Assembly (NCBI GenBank): GCA_030584085.1 | Contig: CP129490.1 | Location: forward strand, 310,001-374,000 | Direction: 5' to 3' | From: Melioribacteraceae bacterium | Lineage (GTDB): Bacteria; Bacteroidota; Ignavibacteria; Ignavibacteriales; Melioribacteraceae | Length of the DNA: 64,000 nt | Shown: positions 10,360-18,252 of the stretch, in pieces | Layout: every line of letters begins with the position of its first letter | Position numbering within the stretch: position 1 is the stretch's first letter | Program-made: the position numbers and the translations under genes | Notes under the pieces: generated by a model | What the model saw: the letters and a program-made list of their open reading frames with translations, nothing else | What the model was told of the DNA's origin: nothing | Databases searched by the model: none

Positions 10360-10641
10360 TTATTCATCTTTCATTGCTCTTCCAACAAATCCGATTATAA
10401 GTGAGAAAAGAGTTGCTCCGATAATTGACCAAACTATTGGAAACGATTTCCCACCGATGTATATTGTCCAGAATTCCGGAAGTCTGAATTCACCGGCTAT
10501 CCATAAACCAAGCCAAGCACCAATAAAGCCAACTACCATTGAAATTATGCAACCCCCGAGGTTATAACCCGCTAGACTTTGTCCAATTGCACCGCAGATA
10601 CCTGCGATAACCAACAAAAGCAAGAAACCGAAAAATGTCAT
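10360..10641 (-). CDS. GlsB/YeaQ/YmgE family small membrane protein
   Basis: A 93-residue protein with three to four hydrophobic segments and the family's glycine-rich pattern (GAIGQSLAGYNLGG, VGFIGAWLGLWI, IIGATLFSLIIGFVGR). This is the 'transglycosylase-associated' stress membrane family of unknown mechanism. The frame extends to a GTG at 10653, but the ATG at 10641 is placed 6 bases after GGGAGGAG and is the better start. Confidence 0.88.
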   Translation of the reverse strand: MTFFGFLLLLVIAGICGAIGQSLAGYNLGGCIISMVVGFIGAWLGLWIAGEFRLPEFWTIYIGGKSFPIVWSIIGATLFSLIIGFVGRAMKDE

Positions 10642-10708
10642 AACTCCTCCCACTGTTTAATCAACATTAAATATATTGAATCTGGTTGATAAGTAAAAAC
10701 GAAATTGG

Positions 10709-11551
10709 TTAGAGCGTAAGTAGAATTATTGAAATTACCCCTGTAATCAAAGAAATAATACCAATCCGGTTAACACTTTCTTTCCAAATAAGGTATGCTA
10801 AGATTGAAGTGAGTAAAATGATACCTACATTAACAAGAGGGTAAACTAAAATCGCGGCTATGCTTTCCAAAGCACCGATTAAAAATATGCTGCTAAAAAT
10901 ATTTGGGACTCCAAGGATTGTACCGTTAATTATAGTCTTTCTATTGAAAGGAATTTTTTTGATAAGAATTATTGTAAAGCTGTAGAGAAACGCAAAAAAG
11001 AAAATTGAAAAAATAAAAAACTGTTTTTCTTCAATTGGTTGAGTGTATTGAAATACTTTCATTGAAAAATCACAAAATCCAATTCCAACCATTAATATAG
11101 TTAAGTAGAAATAATCTTTTGGCAAAAGAGTTTTTGTTTTGTCTCTTCGAAGAGATTGTGAAAACAAGAGTATTGTTAAACCAGTAAGTGCAAATCCTGC
11201 AATGTGATTTGTATTTGGAGATTCGTTATAAAATATTATTGAAAGAACAACCGGAATAAATAAAGAAATTCTTGAACTTAAAGTAGCTAATGCGGTTCCG
11301 GCAACTTCGATAGATTTGGCAAAAGAGAAAAAACTAGTGACAAAAACACTACCAATTACAGCCCCAAACAAAAATGTAAAAAGCGAATACTCCGCGTTGG
11401 ATTCAATAATAAATAGAATGAAACCTAGAATGCTTGCAGTAAAATAATTGCTCGAGATTAGAAGTATTGGATTGCCTTTATTAACACTACTGAATTTTAA
11501 TATTAGTGCAATACTTGTTGAACAGGCAATTGTAAGAATTAATGAAATCAA
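10709..11551 (-). CDS. EamA-like (DMT superfamily) membrane transporter
   Basis: A 280-residue, almost entirely hydrophobic protein with about ten predicted helices arranged as two related halves, as in drug/metabolite transporters of the EamA type. Conserved small-residue helices such as SRISLFIPVVLSIIFYNES and the second-half equivalent YPLVNVGIILLTSILAYLIWKES are visible. Translation appears to begin at a TTG preceded by a GGAT element; no better ATG is near. The substrate cannot be predicted. Confidence 0.8.
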   Translation of the reverse strand: MISLILTIACSTSIALILKFSSVNKGNPILLISSNYFTASILGFILFIIESNAEYSLFTFLFGAVIGSVFVTSFFSFAKSIEVAGTALATLSSRISLFIPVVLSIIFYNESPNTNHIAGFALTGLTILLFSQSLRRDKTKTLLPKDYFYLTILMVGIGFCDFSMKVFQYTQPIEEKQFFIFSIFFFAFLYSFTIILIKKIPFNRKTIINGTILGVPNIFSSIFLIGALESIAAILVYPLVNVGIILLTSILAYLIWKESVNRIGIISLITGVISIILLTL

Positions 11552-11620
11552 AAATTATCCGTTGTATAAAAAAATGATTTGTAAAAATAAATTTATTATT
11601 AATAAGATGATGGAGCATTT

Positions 11621-12427
11621 CTAATAGAATTTTCTGAACACAAACTCATTTCCCATAATAGATTTTATCTTGGCTGAAGATACTATTTTATAATCTTGAT
11701 CAACTTCAGAAAATTCCGGTTTTTCTAAATTATAGTGTTCGGCAGCTTTTAAATAAAAATCTTTTTTTGTCGGATGAAAATCTGAAACAGCATTAAATAC
11801 TTCACCCCACAACCTACTTTTTATAATTGTAAGAATTATATCGATGCAATCATCTAAATGAATCAAGTTGATTTTAGTATTACCGCCTGGTATATCTTTT
11901 CTTCCTGCAAAAAATCTTGCTGGATTTCTTCCCGGTCCAACTAATCCGCCAAATCTTAAAATTGTTGTTTGGAAATTTATATCTGCCCGTATTAAACCTT
12001 CAGCAATCACTAATGCTTTCCCGGAATCAGTTACAGGATCTAATTCTGAATCTTCAGTAACTAATTTATTATTTTCTGCGTAAACCGAAGTGGAACTAAT
12101 GAACAACATATAGTCGATCTTTGATTTATTAATTTCTGCCATAACAGATTTAATCTGTTGCGGGAAGAATTCGAGTACATTGCTGTTTCTACTTGGTGGA
12201 ATATTGATTATGAGAATATTTGAATCAAAAAAATTCTCTGTAGTGCTGCAATGTAAATGTGGATTTAATAAAATTTGATGTGCTTCAATTTTCTTTTCGT
12301 GAAGGATTTCTAACTTCTGCGGAGTTGTAGTCGATCCTTTAACATCATATCCTTCTTCGATAAGTTTTTCGGCTAGTGGAAGACCGAGCCACCCACAACC
12401 GATTATGCTTATGGAACTTTTTCCCAT
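11621..12427 (-). CDS. NAD(P)-binding Rossmann-fold epimerase-like protein (YeeZ type)
   Basis: A 268-residue extended short-chain dehydrogenase/reductase-like protein. The nucleotide-binding glycine motif is ISIIGCGWLGLPLAEKL at the N-terminus, followed by MLFISSTSVYAENN and TILRFGGLVGPGRNPARF, which match YeeZ-like NAD-dependent epimerases. No clear YxxxK catalytic pair is present, so the reaction is unknown. It lies 7 bp downstream of the SirB1-like gene on the same strand and is probably in one transcript with it. Confidence 0.8.
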   Translation of the reverse strand: MGKSSISIIGCGWLGLPLAEKLIEEGYDVKGSTTTPQKLEILHEKKIEAHQILLNPHLHCSTTENFFDSNILIINIPPSRNSNVLEFFPQQIKSVMAEINKSKIDYMLFISSTSVYAENNKLVTEDSELDPVTDSGKALVIAEGLIRADINFQTTILRFGGLVGPGRNPARFFAGRKDIPGGNTKINLIHLDDCIDIILTIIKSRLWGEVFNAVSDFHPTKKDFYLKAAEHYNLEKPEFSEVDQDYKIVSSAKIKSIMGNEFVFRKFY

Positions 12428-12434
12428 TTTTAGA

Positions 12435-13259
12435 TTACCAAGTAGTAACTTTTATCAGTCCGGAAAAGAAATCACTATTCACCTGATCACCTTTTTGTTT
12501 ATAGGCATTAGCAAGATTATTCAACATTCTTCTAATAATTGAGGGAGGATTTGTGTGAGCAGTTATAATCTTCATTACAGCTTCATAAGATTCTTTAACC
12601 ATTTTCTGTAGTTCAGTCTCATAAATTAATCGTCCTTGATTAAAACAATCAACCAAGATTACCTCTTCATCCATTTTAATCTTAGCTAAAAAATGACCCG
12701 GGAAATTACATCCTTCAATAAATAGACCTGCTCTTGCGCCGATAAGCATATAAAGAACAGTTAAGGTGATTGGAAGTCCTTGCTTGTGCTTTATTGTGTA
12801 AATTAAATTACTATTACGGGGATTATAGTAATCTTGCTTAGCTCCGGTAATATTCTTTTCTCTAAACAAAAAATTAGCTAGATCAAATTCATCACCAAAA
12901 GGGAATTTATTCATAAATTCTTCCGAAAGGGAATCAAGAAGGATTGATAATTCGCTTTCGTCGGTTAGCCCGTCTTGGAAAGCGGAAAGTAGCTCCATTC
13001 CTTTTTCGAGAGATTCATACTCATCATCAATTCGCTGCCATAAATTCCAATTTTCATATAACCATTGTCTTCTATTTTCTTGAAGAACGGGTTCTAGAAT
13101 TGATAACTTAGCTTCAGTTAACTCATCTGAAAATTCGTGTAGATCTTGTTCTAAGTTAGTACCGTAATTAATAAGTTCCTTTATTATTTGTTTACGTACC
13201 TCTTCAGTCTCGTCATCTACAAGATCAACTAAATATTGTAATGTGGTAATGTCGCTCAT
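12435..13259 (-). CDS. SirB1 family (transglutaminase-like, TPR) protein
   Basis: A 274-residue cytosolic protein. The central block YYNPRNSNLIYTIKHKQGLP with ITLTVLYMLIGARAGL, then EGCNFPGHFLAKI, is the SirB1/YchA transglutaminase-like core (including the conserved N-PGHF segment). The C-terminal helices (RRMLNNLANAYKQKGD) resemble a TPR. The N-terminal 100 residues are acidic and helical, with a HEAT-like opening. The molecular role of the family is unclear. Confidence 0.82.
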   Translation of the reverse strand: MSDITTLQYLVDLVDDETEEVRKQIIKELINYGTNLEQDLHEFSDELTEAKLSILEPVLQENRRQWLYENWNLWQRIDDEYESLEKGMELLSAFQDGLTDESELSILLDSLSEEFMNKFPFGDEFDLANFLFREKNITGAKQDYYNPRNSNLIYTIKHKQGLPITLTVLYMLIGARAGLFIEGCNFPGHFLAKIKMDEEVILVDCFNQGRLIYETELQKMVKESYEAVMKIITAHTNPPSIIRRMLNNLANAYKQKGDQVNSDFFSGLIKVTTW

Positions 13260-13346
13260 CTTAATCGAGAATTAATTTCAGTACATAGATAATAATATTC
13301 TCAATTAAAAGGTACACAAGAAGAGAAAAATCGTAAAGATGATTAA

Positions 13347-13538
13347 TTATCTGCCGCTAAGAATTCTGGACGGAAACAGAAATAATGATTTGATGAATTT
13401 AAGCAATCCATCAACTGCAAATCCAAAGATTCTAAAGGGAATTGATAACAACCAAAAGATCGGATAAAGGAATAATGCAATCAACGCCAGAGGCCAGCAG
13501 ATAATTAGTAATAGAATCCAAAGCAAAAAGGTTAACAT
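13347..13538 (-). CDS. small hydrophobic membrane protein
   Basis: A 63-residue protein: hydrophobic residues 1-35 with a WPLALIALFLYPIFWLL segment form one long or two short helices, followed by a basic amphipathic tail (LLKFIKSLFLFPSRILSGR). The ATG at 13538 has ACGGAG seven bases upstream, supporting real translation. No family is recognised; similar short proteins occur in Bacteroidota. Confidence 0.6.
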   Translation of the reverse strand: MLTFLLWILLLIICWPLALIALFLYPIFWLLSIPFRIFGFAVDGLLKFIKSLFLFPSRILSGR

Positions 13539-13688
13539 GTTGAACTCCGTTTTTTTCTTATGACGTATTAAATCCTTATTCGGTTCAGAATTAATTTCAG
13601 CTTGTTAATAATTATTTAACAGCGAGGTAATAGTCTATTAATATTGCTTCTATATAATTGCTTAACAAAAATTCAATTTGAGGGAACA

Positions 13689-13814
13689 ATGAACAGTCAT
13701 GATATTTACAAAACGGAGAAACGAAAAGAACTCAAACTAGCTTCGATATTTTTTATTGCAACCGTAGTTTTATTTTATGTGATGGTTCAAATCTCTATAA
13801 CTCTAAATCAATAA
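13689..13814 (+). CDS. tiny single-helix membrane protein (41 aa)
   Basis: A 41-codon reading frame beginning MNSHDIYKTEKRKELKLA, then one hydrophobic helix (SIFFIATVVLFYVMVQISI) and a stop. GAGGG lies five bases before the ATG. Positive charges precede the helix, predicting a cytoplasmic N-terminus. It is too short for usual gene callers. No family is recognised. It may belong with the similar miniprotein at 14056 and the histidine kinase that follows. Confidence 0.55.
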   Translation: MNSHDIYKTEKRKELKLASIFFIATVVLFYVMVQISITLNQ

Positions 13815-13940
13815 CTCCCGCGAACAATAATAAGATTCTAGAAACATTCTGTGATAAGTGTCATTTTTTTAGAATTTTCCCCGAATTAACTTTAATCTAT
13901 AAATAAGAGGTGGTGTCAGATTCGTAAGTATTTATACGGA

Positions 13941-13969
13941 TTGACAATATTTGAGTGAAGTATTACTTT
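13941..13969 (+). promoter_or_regulatory. candidate promoter upstream of the 14056 miniprotein
   Basis: A perfect TTGACA (13941-13946), then 17 bases, then TACTTT. It lies about 85 bp before the ATG of the 14056 gene, in a 241-bp gap that is otherwise featureless. The -10 matches the general consensus only partly, and promoters in this phylum can differ, so this is tentative. Confidence 0.3.
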
Positions 13970-14055
13970 GATGTGCGAATTTAAAATTTAAACAAACGAG
14001 GTATAAGCATAATATTACACTTCATCTTTTTATTGGGCGTGGCTGGGAGGCTTAA

Positions 14056-14163
14056 ATGTTATTTCAAAAAGAGTTTGATAACAAGGGGCAAATTAAAAGG
14101 GACCTTATTATCAGTCTGAGCTTATTCTTTTTTACACTTACCTTAATAGTAATTCTTCTCTAA
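14056..14163 (+). CDS. tiny single-helix membrane protein (35 aa)
   Basis: A 35-codon frame: charged N-terminus MLFQKEFDNKGQIKRDL, then a hydrophobic helix (IISLSLFFFTLTLIVILL) up to the stop. GGGAGG lies about five bases before the ATG. It resembles the 13689 protein in design (short charged head, single C-terminal helix) but not clearly in sequence. A terminator follows immediately, which supports a real short transcript. Confidence 0.55.
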   Translation: MLFQKEFDNKGQIKRDLIISLSLFFFTLTLIVILL

Positions 14164-14173
14164 AAATAATTTG

Positions 14174-14205
14174 GTGGACTCATAAGTTTGAGTCCACTTA
14201 TTAAT
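14174..14205 (+). terminator. terminator after the 14056 miniprotein
   Basis: Nine-base-pair stem GTGGACTCA / TGAGTCCAC with a six-base loop and a TTATTAAT tail, 10 bp after the stop codon. Confidence 0.65.
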
Positions 14206-14324
14206 TCAAATAAAATACTCATCACGACTAAGTATTTGCTGTAAATCATACACGCAGTCTTTTTTATTGCATCTCATAAAATAAGTTGTTATTTATAACT
14301 CTAATTTGCTGGGGAAAGGAGAGA

Positions 14325-16841
14325 ATGCAACAAAAAGTTTTTCCCCCAAACATAAAAATTTCACTAATATATTTTCTTGCCGGAAGTGCCTGGATACTTC
14401 TATCCGACTTTACCCTGAACTTGTTTTATCCTTCCGAAGATTTTGTTTTTGGAGTAAATTTATCAAAAGGATTAATCTTTGTTGTTCTTACTACGATTGT
14501 CCTTTACATAAGCACATCATACTACTTAAAAAAAATCAAATCAGAAGAACAAGTAAGAACACATACCGAAGAACAGTTAAACAAAGAAAAAGCTTTGCGT
14601 GACCAAGTTGCCGATCTAATGCCGATCGCAATAACAATCCTTAACTTGGATGGTTCAATTGAGTATGCGAATAACTATGCTAAACAGTTGCTAATGCTTT
14701 CCGAGAGTAATTTAAAAACGAGAAAATTTAACTCACCGGAATGGAAAATTAGTGATCTTGACGGAAATGAGTTCCCAAATGAGCGATTACCATTTTCTCA
14801 AGTGGTTAAAACAAATCAACCCGTATTTGATGTGCGACATGCGATAGAACTTACTAACGGGAGGAAAATATTTCTTTCAATTAATGCTTCCCCTCTATTT
14901 GATTTGAAAACTAAAATGCTGACTAATGTTGTGGCTGTAATGCAGGACATCACAGAAAAAATTAATTACGAAACTAGATTACTAGAATCTCGCGTAACTT
15001 TTAGGGGAATTATTGACAGTGTAAATGTGGCCATAATAGTTCAAAACACTAAAGGAAAAATACTGGACGTCAACAAACATACAGAGGAACTTTTTGGCTA
15101 TTCGAAATTGGAAGTGATTGGTAAGTCTTATAAAATATTTACCGATTCCATACTGAATGATTTTATAATTCTCGAAAGTAAAATTAAAAAAGTGCTTAAC
15201 GGTGAATCTCAACAAATCATAATTTGGGGAAAGACAAAAGATGGGATTCAGTTTCCGTTAGAAGTGAATATCACTTCCGGGAAATATTTTGGAGAGAAAG
15301 TTTTAATTAGTGTTCAGCGAGATATTTCAGATAGATTTAAAATGGAAGAAGCACTTAAGTCAAGCGAAAGAAAATATCGATTATTATTTGAAGACAACCC
15401 GGAGCCAATTTGGGTTTATGAACAAGAGACACTGAAATTTATAGATATAAACCAAGCGGCAACTAACAAATACGGCTATACAAAGCAAGAATTTCTTTCC
15501 ATGAGCATTAAAGATATAAGACCTGAAGAAGACCAACACATTCTTGAGGAATACTTTCTGGATATTAAAGAAAACAAGGGAATACATGATCCGAATATAA
15601 TTTGGCGTCACCAATTAAAATCCGGAAAAATCATTTATGTAAGAATACACTCACACAATATTATTTTAGATAATAAAAAATGTAGAATAGTTTTAGCAAA
15701 TGATATTACAGATCTTGTTGAAAAAGAAAATGCTTTAGTTGAAAGTCGTGAAAGATATAAACGGATTTTTGAAAATATTGTGGATATATATTATGAAGCC
15801 GAATTAGACGGAACAATAATAGAAATGAGCCCATCAATTCAAATATTATCCAAAGGTCAATTCAGCAGAGAAGAAATTATCGGCAAGCCGATTACAATGT
15901 TTTATGCAAACATTGATGATAGAAATCGTTTTTTGGAAAAAATAATGGAGCAAGGCAAAGTTGAGGATTTTGAAGTAAGATTACGTAATAAAGATGGAAG
16001 TATTATTTACTGCGCAGTTACTGCAAGATTAGTGGATCAAAATACACCAAAAGAAAGAATAGCCGGCAGTATCAGAGATATTACAACACGAAAACTTTTT
16101 GAAGATAACTTAATTAAAGCAATTGAAAGTGCGGAAAGTGCAAATAGGTTGAAGTCGGAATTCTTAGCTCAAATGTCACACGAAATTAGAACACCATTGA
16201 ATATAATCCTAAATTCCACTCAATTTATTAAAGATGAATTAGAGCAAGAACAGCTTGCTGAGTTAAGTGAAATATTTACAATTCTGAACTCATCCGGTAA
16301 AAGGATTACAAGAACTGTGGATTCAATCCTTAACATGTCGGAACTTCAAACCGGATCATACGAACCCGAGTTTACTAAAGTTGATTTAATCAAGGATGTG
16401 CTGAAGGAATTAGTCGGTGAATATAACTTTATTGCCAAATCAAAAAACCTAACTTTGGAATTATCATCTCAGATATCTCAAGCATTTGTTTACGGCGATA
16501 GGTATAGTTTAGTACAAATTTTTGCTAATCTGATTGATAATGCGATAAAATACACAAAGGAAGGAAAAATTTCTGTTTATATGCGGAAAGAAAGAAATAA
16601 AATTATAGTGGAAGTAACAGATACAGGTATAGGAATCAGCAAAGAATTTATCCCTTATTTATTTGAAGCGTTTAGACAAGAACATCAAGGATACACCAGA
16701 AAGTTTGAGGGAAATGGTTTGGGATTAACTTTGGTTCACAAATTTTGTGATATAAACAAAGCTAAGATTGATGTTCAATCAGAAATAAATGTTGGGAGTA
16801 CTTTTAAAGTTGAGTTGGAAGCATTAAAAGAGATTCAATAA
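14325..16841 (+). CDS. membrane-anchored multi-PAS sensor histidine kinase
   Basis: An 838-residue kinase. Residues ~8-75 hold two membrane helices (LIYFLAGSAWILLSDFTLNL; GLIFVVLTTIVLYIS). Four PAS/PAC segments follow, each ending in VMQDIT, VQRDIS, LANDIT or SIRDIT. HisKA contains FLAQMSHEIRTPLN (phospho-acceptor His), and HATPase contains DNAIKYT, DTGIGIS and EGNGLGLTLVHKF. No receiver is attached. The ATG at 14325 follows AAAGGAGAG; the TTG at 14286 in the same frame is less likely. The N-terminal membrane module is shared with the kinase at 18253. Ligands are unknown. Confidence 0.92.
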   Translation: MQQKVFPPNIKISLIYFLAGSAWILLSDFTLNLFYPSEDFVFGVNLSKGLIFVVLTTIVLYISTSYYLKKIKSEEQVRTHTEEQLNKEKALRDQVADLMPIAITILNLDGSIEYANNYAKQLLMLSESNLKTRKFNSPEWKISDLDGNEFPNERLPFSQVVKTNQPVFDVRHAIELTNGRKIFLSINASPLFDLKTKMLTNVVAVMQDITEKINYETRLLESRVTFRGIIDSVNVAIIVQNTKGKILDVNKHTEELFGYSKLEVIGKSYKIFTDSILNDFIILESKIKKVLNGESQQIIIWGKTKDGIQFPLEVNITSGKYFGEKVLISVQRDISDRFKMEEALKSSERKYRLLFEDNPEPIWVYEQETLKFIDINQAATNKYGYTKQEFLSMSIKDIRPEEDQHILEEYFLDIKENKGIHDPNIIWRHQLKSGKIIYVRIHSHNIILDNKKCRIVLANDITDLVEKENALVESRERYKRIFENIVDIYYEAELDGTIIEMSPSIQILSKGQFSREEIIGKPITMFYANIDDRNRFLEKIMEQGKVEDFEVRLRNKDGSIIYCAVTARLVDQNTPKERIAGSIRDITTRKLFEDNLIKAIESAESANRLKSEFLAQMSHEIRTPLNIILNSTQFIKDELEQEQLAELSEIFTILNSSGKRITRTVDSILNMSELQTGSYEPEFTKVDLIKDVLKELVGEYNFIAKSKNLTLELSSQISQAFVYGDRYSLVQIFANLIDNAIKYTKEGKISVYMRKERNKIIVEVTDTGIGISKEFIPYLFEAFRQEHQGYTRKFEGNGLGLTLVHKFCDINKAKIDVQSEINVGSTFKVELEALKEIQ

Positions 16842-16852
16842 AACAATCACTC

Positions 16853-17977
16853 TTAATTGAACAGAGCATTTTTAAGTTTTTCAAAAAGATCTTCTGCTAT
16901 TAATCCACTCTCATTTGCTGTTTCATAGCTATTCCCGAATGCAATAAAAGTTGTTTTCTTATAATTAAATATAATAGTTGAATAGCCGGCAACAGCTCCG
17001 GTATGTCCTATTGCGCCGAATATATCTGAAATTCCTAATCCGTAATTAACTCCGATTGGTGCCTCGGCAACAGGAACATCGATTACATTTCTTGTTGCCT
17101 GCAAAGCAGAGCTGAGCAAAGTTCCCGCCATCAATTCCTCAGTCCAAATAAGCAGATCATCAATTGTTGAAACGACTCCGCCTGCAGCCCAAATTGAATA
17201 AGGATCTTGTGAAGTGAAATCTTCATTGTCAGAAATTATCCCGTCATTGTTTATATCTAAATAACCTCTGACAATATTTCCATCAAGATCGCTGGTTTCA
17301 GGTAGATAAGTACTATACATTTTTAGCGGATGAAAAATTTCGTCACGCAGAAAGTCGGTCAAAGGTTTATTCGAAAACTTTTCAATTATCAATCCAAGCA
17401 AGTAGTAATTAGAATTACTGTAATAACTTTTTTCTCCGGGTGTATCAAGCAATTCTTCGTTTCTAAAAAGATCACATATCACTTTTGGTGTCCATTCGTA
17501 AGTTGGGTTTGTTGAATAAATATCAAGGAACGCATCATAATTTGTGTAGTTTGGAATTGCGGAACTATGATTTAATAACATCATTAATGTTATTTCATTT
17601 CCTCGGGTAATCACGCCGGGTAATAATTCCTCAAGAGTATTTTCGAATTTGATAATATTTCTATCCACTAAAATTAATACTGCGGTTCCAATCATAGTTT
17701 TAGTAACGCTTCCGATTCTGAATTGTTGTGAAGTTTTAATTATTGCGGAATCTCTTAAGTCTGAATAACCGAAAGCATCTTTGAAAATTGATCCATCCTC
17801 AAATTTTAAAAGAAGTAATATTCCGGGTACATTATGATCTACAAACGATTGCTGAACTACTTCTCTAATTTTCAATTCATTTTGATCTGCAAGAGAGAAA
17901 TCGGTGGAGTCTGTTGAATGTTCACAAGAAGTCAGATGTAATAAGAAAAATAAAAGTACTATACGGAGTTTCATCAT
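16853..17977 (-). CDS. serine beta-lactamase-family hydrolase, lipoprotein
   Basis: A 374-residue class C beta-lactamase/DD-peptidase-like protein with a lipoprotein signal (LLFFLLHLTSC at residues 8-18). Catalytic elements are SVTK (nucleophile Ser, Lys) in FRIGSVTKTM, the Tyr motif YSNSNYYLLG, and HTG (in IGHTGAVAGYS) in place of KTG. Such proteins act as D-aminopeptidases, esterases or carboxypeptidases, and rarely confer beta-lactam resistance. It lies convergent to the preceding kinase gene (11 bp between stops). Confidence 0.88.
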   Translation of the reverse strand: MMKLRIVLLFFLLHLTSCEHSTDSTDFSLADQNELKIREVVQQSFVDHNVPGILLLLKFEDGSIFKDAFGYSDLRDSAIIKTSQQFRIGSVTKTMIGTAVLILVDRNIIKFENTLEELLPGVITRGNEITLMMLLNHSSAIPNYTNYDAFLDIYSTNPTYEWTPKVICDLFRNEELLDTPGEKSYYSNSNYYLLGLIIEKFSNKPLTDFLRDEIFHPLKMYSTYLPETSDLDGNIVRGYLDINNDGIISDNEDFTSQDPYSIWAAGGVVSTIDDLLIWTEELMAGTLLSSALQATRNVIDVPVAEAPIGVNYGLGISDIFGAIGHTGAVAGYSTIIFNYKKTTFIAFGNSYETANESGLIAEDLFEKLKNALFN

Positions 17978-18252
17978 AACTCGGGAATCTATAACATATA
18001 TTATTATCGAATATTAATTCAAGAACTTTAGAAAATCTGGAAACTTGCTTATCAATCAAAGCGTTCGGTTTACTTCAGATTTGTGTTTTGAATCAATTTA
18101 CAAATTGGAACAAATTTCTTAACTTGACACACAAGTCGGATTATCTTAATTGAGCAAAAATTTATTTTATTACCTTCGTGCCAATATAGATTACATGCAT
18201 TATTTTATTTGCTAAAATACTTTTAAATACATTACGGAAGTGAATCCAATTT

